Source: Polytrichum commune
Taxonomy: Eukaryota > Streptophyta > Polytrichopsida > Polytrichales > Polytrichaceae
DNA length: 64,000 nucleotides
Assembly: GCA_950295325.1 (NCBI GenBank)
Contig: OX485809.1
Coordinates: 40,455,081 to 40,519,080, forward strand
Reading direction: 5' to 3'
Shown here in pieces: positions 59,858 through 64,000 of the stretch; within the stretch, counting starts at the first letter, position 1; each line of letters begins with the position of its first letter. The notes below the pieces were generated by a model, which was not told where the DNA came from, made no database searches, and was given only the letters and a program-made list of their open reading frames with translations. The translations under genes and the position numbers were made by a program.

Positions 59858-60775
59858 TTGCATTGAAATGTGCATCAACGGGAATCCTACTCGTAAACTA
59901 ATATTCAAACTTCCACTCCAAGTGTCTGGATCGGTATCCATGACAAGAGGACGTCGGTAACTATAAGAAGCCAATCTTGACTGCCTTCTATGTTTATAAA
60001 TGCAAGTGGGTATGGCTTGTGGGCATTCTATGAGGGTTTTTTTTTTTTTTTTTTTTCTTGCATTGAAATGTGCATCAACGGGAATCCTACTCGTAAACTT
60101 ATATTTAAACTTCCACTCCAAGAGTCTAGATTGGTATCCATGAGAGCATCCTCAGTTGGTCTAGGTAAAGCTCACTGCAAACCAAAACCTATCTTTTGAC
60201 TGACCTAAAATTAGAAACTGAAATTACCATCATTAGAAGCACACCTAAATAAACGTGAGATATTTCTCAAGAAAAAAGAATTGTAAAAATTTGACGTAGG
60301 TGAAATCCCTCATTGAAAACACCACATTTTCAAAATTTAGAGGGAGTGCACCAAATCTTGCTTAAAAATGGAAAGATCCTCCCACACTCCCTCCAAATTT
60401 TTGACATTTAGAGGGAGTGTGGGAGGATCTTTCCATTTTAAAGCAAGATTTGGTGCACTCCCTCTAAATTTTGAGCAATTTTAAGCAAGATAGGTTTTGG
60501 TTTGCAGTGAGCTTTACCTAGATCGACTGAGGATGCTCTGACAAGAGGACGTGCAATACCTATAATTTCCCAATCTTGCCTCCATTCTATATTTACAAGT
60601 GCAAGCGGGTACGGCTTGCATTTTATATTTACAAGTGCAAGTGGGTACGGCTTGCATTTTATATTTACAAGTGCAAGTGGGTACGGCTTGCATTTTATAT
60701 TTACAAGTGCAAGTGGGTATGGCTTGTAGGCATTCTATGAGGGTTTTAATTTATTGTATTCTTTATTCTTTCCTC
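59858..60775 (+). repeat. Tandem duplication, second unit split by a MITE
   Basis: Unit 1 (59858-60055) and unit 2 (60058-60775) share GCATTGAAATGTGCATCAAC, CAAACTTCCACTCCAAG, GGTATCCATGA, CAAGAGGACG and GGCATTCTATGAGGGTT in the same order. Unit 2 holds a 395-bp insertion and a 36-bp minisatellite (TTACAAGTGCAAGTGGGTA..., four copies, 60593-60728) where unit 1 has one copy. A T20 run separates the units. Confidence 0.75.
60144..60538. mobile_element. Harbinger/Tourist-type foldback MITE, 395 bp
   Basis: Inverted ends of about 50 bp begin GAGCATCCTCAGTTGGTC and end GGATGCTC. TGA flanks both sides (60141-60143, 60539-60541). The empty site is preserved in the neighbouring duplicate, where TATCCATGACAAGAGG is uninterrupted near 59935-59950. 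The interior (60330-60475) is itself a near-perfect inverted repeat around AGGGAGTGTGGGAGGATC, so the element can fold into a long hairpin. Confidence 0.85.
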
Positions 60776-61555
60776 CGAATCAAATGGCAATGTCTATTAG
60801 TAACCAAAGTTTGTCACATGGTGAACGTTAAACATTCCCTCACGAACTTTCGGGGGTGTTAGATCTAGGGTGGAGCAACCCTCCAGGTAAATTTCTGAAC
60901 CCGACCCAAAACTGCTGTCCACCCCGCCCAACTTCAAAAAAAATATTGCCCTTGCATTTTCGAAGGTTGCTTGATTACAAATCCCGAATTGACTACACTT
61001 CACCTTCAAGGTCTACAATCCTATATATATATATATATATGTGTGCACTTCCAATTAGGAAATAAGCAATTGATTGGGATTTCATTCCTGAAGTGAAACT
61101 ATCAATGGAGCATGTAATTAACTTGGAGGTCAAAACATTATAAAATCCTCATTACCATTGAAGTTATATCCAAGGTATTGATAATGAGCATCAACAACAA
61201 TATCAAAGAACCTATATGTCGATATCAAAATCGTAGGATTAGTACCAATCAAATATTGATAGTTGAGTATCTCATGATAAGAGGACCTTTGTAAACCTGA
61301 CTCATCATTTGGATCAATATCTTTCAAAACCATATTGATTTGAGGACAATTTTGCTTAACTATAAAAGTTTTTTCATTGTATATAGACTCCAATGGTATT
61401 GAAAATCCAATACTGTCACAAAACCCATACCAAATTGATGTTTCAAAAATATGATTAAAATCCCCTCATTATGGATACCCATAATGATATAGAAAAGAAG
61501 ACGATAACATACCAACGTTGATAACCATCGCTGCTAGACTGAAATTCCATGTTTT
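60776..61555. other. Intergenic, no gene recognised
   Basis: A short TA/TATG microsatellite near 61025. The minus-strand frame 61130-61393 has no recognisable protein features. Confidence 0.45.
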
Positions 61556-61659
61556 CACTACTAGAAATGTGATAGTTTCACGCACGAGTCGGGCTTGTCT
61601 CATTTTAGTCAGTTCGTGTCGAATGGTCGTCTCATGAAACTACCACATTTCTAGTAGTG
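61556..61659. mobile_element. CACTA-type mini-MITE, 104 bp
   Basis: Begins CACTACTAGAAATGTG and ends CACATTTCTAGTAGTG, an inverted repeat of about 25 bp continuing into (A/G)TAGTTTCA. TTT lies on both sides (61553-61555, 61660-61662). CACTA tips plus a 3-bp duplication fit the CMC/En-Spm superfamily. Confidence 0.75.
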
Positions 61660-61997
61660 TTTGGCCTCACAGTGAGCTTAGACATCAACACACAAGTTGC
61701 AGGGGATGTGCATACCATGATCCAAAAAACTCCACAGCAGTAAAATGTCGGTTAATATTCTGGAAAATCTGTATGTAAAATCTGCTGTAATTGAGACCTT
61801 GTTCTCTGCAGTAGTGAACCCCACGTGCAATTCGGGTGGAAATTCTGCAACTTGTGGGAGGGAATTCCTCAAGTCTTGTGGGGAAGCAAGTCTTGTGGGG
61901 AACAAGATCATGAACGGACTTGCAGCCAAATGAGTTCTCCACTGTCGGTACAGGTGAGTTTATTATTGAGCGGCAGTCATTTGACGTAATTGATGCC
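61660..61997. other. Presumed promoter and 5' UTR of the three-pass membrane protein gene
   Basis: Frames remain open through parts of it (for example 61920-61997, in frame with the next gene), so an upstream start is possible, but ATG 61998 is preferred. Confidence 0.4.
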
Positions 61998-62949
61998 ATG
62001 GCGAGCGATGATTATGTGACGGGCAAGGGGCAGGACTTGGAGTGCGGGGACAAGAATTTCTTGAAAAACCTGGTGTGGATCCAAGACAATAGATACCCTC
62101 GAGAGGCTTTGGCGGAGTGGGAGCGGCGGTATAAGGTGGACAATCAGTCGGCCGGGCAGAGAGAGAACCGGTGCCAAGACCTGACCAATCAGGTGTACAA
62201 TCTGGTGGGTTTCTTCAGTGTGTTCCAAGGAGTGGTCCTGACGGCTGTGACGCAGCTCACGGGCTCCACCCAGCCTCCCAGGCCGCTCTGTGGGAAGGTC
62301 TGGTTCCCTGTTCTTCTCTCAGGGCTTGCTGCCATCGCCACCAGCGTCGGCATCTGCCTCAAGTTTAAGGACCTCTACGAACAGAAACTGTTCTTGCGAA
62401 GAGACAAGCTTGCGTGTAGGGTATGCTTCGAACGTCGCTTTCCATGTCGCAACTTTCTAAGAATAACTAATATTAATCAGTACTAAAAGCCGAAGCAGGG
62501 AGCACTGATTCTATGGTACATAAATCATCTTGGATCAGGTTCATGATGGATGTAGGTGGAGGAGTGCGTAGCAGGTAGTTGGTGGCTACTCCAAAGTCAT
62601 ATTCTCATACTGGCATGCATACTGGGTTGGTACGTAGGTGATAGTAGGATCTGAGGTTTTTGAACTCATGTTTAGTGCGCACTTAATGTTTCACAATTTA
62701 CATGATCTGATGCAGAAATCCTTGACCAAAGCCGATAATCTACGGTGTGAGGGGATAAATTTCAACGTCCAGGAAGCCCCTGGTAAGACCCAAGAAGGGC
62801 AAGAAAGGCAAGAGGCAGCAATAAGGGCAGAGGAGATCCTCAAGGCAGTGGTCGTCATCGGGGGAGTGCTAATATTTTCAGTGATTTTTGTTTTGTCATA
62901 TTTTTCGATCTTGTGTGATAAGTGGGTCATTCCGGGCTGGAGCCCTTAG
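61998..62949 (+). CDS. Three-pass membrane protein of unknown function
   Basis: Two exons, 61998-62420 and 62716-62949, join in phase 0 (AGG|GTATGC donor, GATGCAG acceptor) and give 218 aa. ATG 61998 lies in a CCATGG context. The N-terminal ~60 residues are soluble and charged (WERRYKVDNQSAGQRENR). Two membrane helices follow: NLVGFFSVFQGVVLTAVTQL and, after a short Cys-containing loop, VWFPVLLSGLAAIATSVGIC. Exon 2 encodes a charged coil-like stretch (EGQERQEAAIRAEE) and a third helix VVVIGGVLIFSVIFVLSYF, with a short tail. I do not recognise a named family. Its neighbour downstream is a small soluble protein on the same strand 132 bp later. Confidence 0.75.
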
Positions 62950-63081
62950 TAATTCGCCCCCAGTAATATTCAGTTGTAATACTAATAGTGAATGGTCAGG
63001 ACTTGCTTTTGTTTCGTTTCCTCGGTCTACGCTTTCTGTTAGATATTATAGGTAGTTGGACGGTCAGTGAGGTAGTTCATA

Positions 63082-63381
63082 ATGAGTTCCACAGTCACGG
63101 AGTTGAAAAATGAGACAGAGAGAAACATCCACGTCGCTATAGGATCAAAGGGAGGGGAATATCGAGAAACCAAGGTTCTTAGAAATGGAGAAACATACAA
63201 AATCAAATTCCGCCCAAAGGAGACGTATACTTCGTATTCTGTAGCTATGGATCCTTGTCCCGCAGAAGACCCAGTGCAAAAAATCAGACTCAGCTCTGAG
63301 GATTTGGAAAACTACAAGAAAGTAACTTTCTACATGGATTCAGATCGTAACTTGAAGCACAAGACTGAACCCAGGCTTTGA
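63082..63381 (+). CDS. Small hypothetical protein, 99 aa
   Basis: An intronless frame from ATG 63082 to TGA. The protein is hydrophilic with alternating strands (NIHVAIGSKGGEYRETKV, NGETYKIKFRP, YSVAMDP) suggesting a small beta fold. It ends in a basic tail (DRNLKHKTEPRL). No signal peptide, membrane segment or metal motif. It lies 132 bp after the membrane-protein gene in the same orientation. Coding is supported by length, sensible codon use and the absence of a better frame. No function assigned. Confidence 0.55.
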   Translation: MSSTVTELKNETERNIHVAIGSKGGEYRETKVLRNGETYKIKFRPKETYTSYSVAMDPCPAEDPVQKIRLSSEDLENYKKVTFYMDSDRNLKHKTEPRL

Positions 63382-64000
63382 GGCTCGACATCAGCAACCT
63401 CTTTAACCAGGTCCCAATTTTAAACTTCATAGTCTTGCTTCCATATGTGCTTTGTAGCAGAAAATTACTTGTTGATATATAATTAATTCGATAATCTACA
63501 CATGTGACCTCTTTTATACGCAGCTATAATATCCTTGCCCAAACTTGTGCAGTGCAACTGACACCTTTGCGTTTCTAAAATGAACCTATCCAGTAATTAA
63601 CCCATGATCTAGTGATATCAAGCAAACTGGTCCGACCAAGCTTCAATCAATCACTTGTTTTGTTGGGATTTTGTTAAGTTTACAAGAGTGACATATTAAG
63701 AGAGTTGCGGTTTAATACAGAGACTAGAATCTGTTTTAGTTGATATCCAATGTAGCATTAATTAACTGCAATACTCTCAGTGATTTGTAGTGTAGTCAAT
63801 AAACTGCAGTCCACTAGCTTAATCAATTCATTTTTTTGCCAAAACATGAATGTTCTGTCTGGTAACAATTAGCTGTCAGACGTCACTAATGTGTAGATCG
63901 TCAGATTTGAAATTATTGGTCTTAATGTTGGCTGCAGAATATTGATGAAGATTTAGAGGCCAACAAGACTGCGCCAACAGCAGTGCCGTTAACAAACGAT
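63382..64000. other. Right-hand flank, no gene recognised
   Basis: A+T-rich, presumed 3' UTR then intergenic. No frame or repeat of note before the window ends. Confidence 0.45.

Noticed and set aside
60593-60728. CRISPR-like regular repeat
   Set aside because: Units are directly adjacent without unique spacers; it is a minisatellite in a plant genome.

Overview
The window is plant nuclear DNA. Evidence: multi-exon genes with GT-AG introns, a plant-type U2 snRNA, a jacalin-type lectin domain fused to a kinase, a Grc3/NOL9 gene, plant-style MITEs, a MULE and a broken non-LTR retrotransposon. Genes are sparse and lie in repeat-rich A+T DNA with many short dispersed repeats and long runs of C or G. 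The gene mix suggests an early-diverging land plant (bryophyte, lycophyte or fern) rather than a flowering plant; that placement is an inference.

Layout. 1-2949 (+): 3' eight exons of a gene whose C-terminal half looks like a DNA methyltransferase with degenerate catalytic motifs. 2950-7758: intergenic, one small TTA-flanked MITE. 7759-11415 (-): complete ten-exon drug/metabolite-type transporter (349 aa). 11416-15314: intergenic, one SINE-like repeat. 15315-18190: wrecked LINE. 19342-21287: a two-ubiquitin-like-domain RING-H2 gene (-) with a tandem array of decayed copies of its own last codons directly behind it. 21288-26415: minisatellites, SINE-like repeats and an 891-bp Harbinger-like element. 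26548-36904: a 10.36-kb Mutator-like element (MULE) with about 280-360 bp terminal inverted repeats and a perfect 9-bp target duplication. It carries a DDE/SWIM transposase (-, broken in two places), a multi-exon accessory gene (+) and a small third gene (-). The 9-mer TGTAACATG occurs ten times in it, mostly in non-coding parts. 36914-45571: repeats, a tRNA-like SINE, a decayed satellite and a U2 snRNA gene. 45572-51935 (+): GRC3/NOL9 polynucleotide 5'-kinase. 53501-57131 (-): four-helix/TKL kinase/jacalin fusion whose exon phases match exactly. 57638-61659: dispersed repeats, an LRR scrap, a tandem duplication split by a 395-bp MITE, and a 104-bp CACTA-type MITE. 61998-63381 (+): a three-pass membrane protein and a 99-aa protein.

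How the parts relate. The host genes touch rRNA processing (GRC3), splicing (U2), ubiquitin signalling (RING), transport, and probably defence or glycan sensing (kinase-jacalin). The most system-like locus is the MULE. Transposase, accessory gene, repeated 9-mer and internal copies of the terminal tip resemble in architecture the VANDAL-type MULEs, whose accessory proteins bind short motifs spread over the element. Gene models are hand-spliced from reading frames and GT/AG sites; unresolved junctions are stated in the entries.
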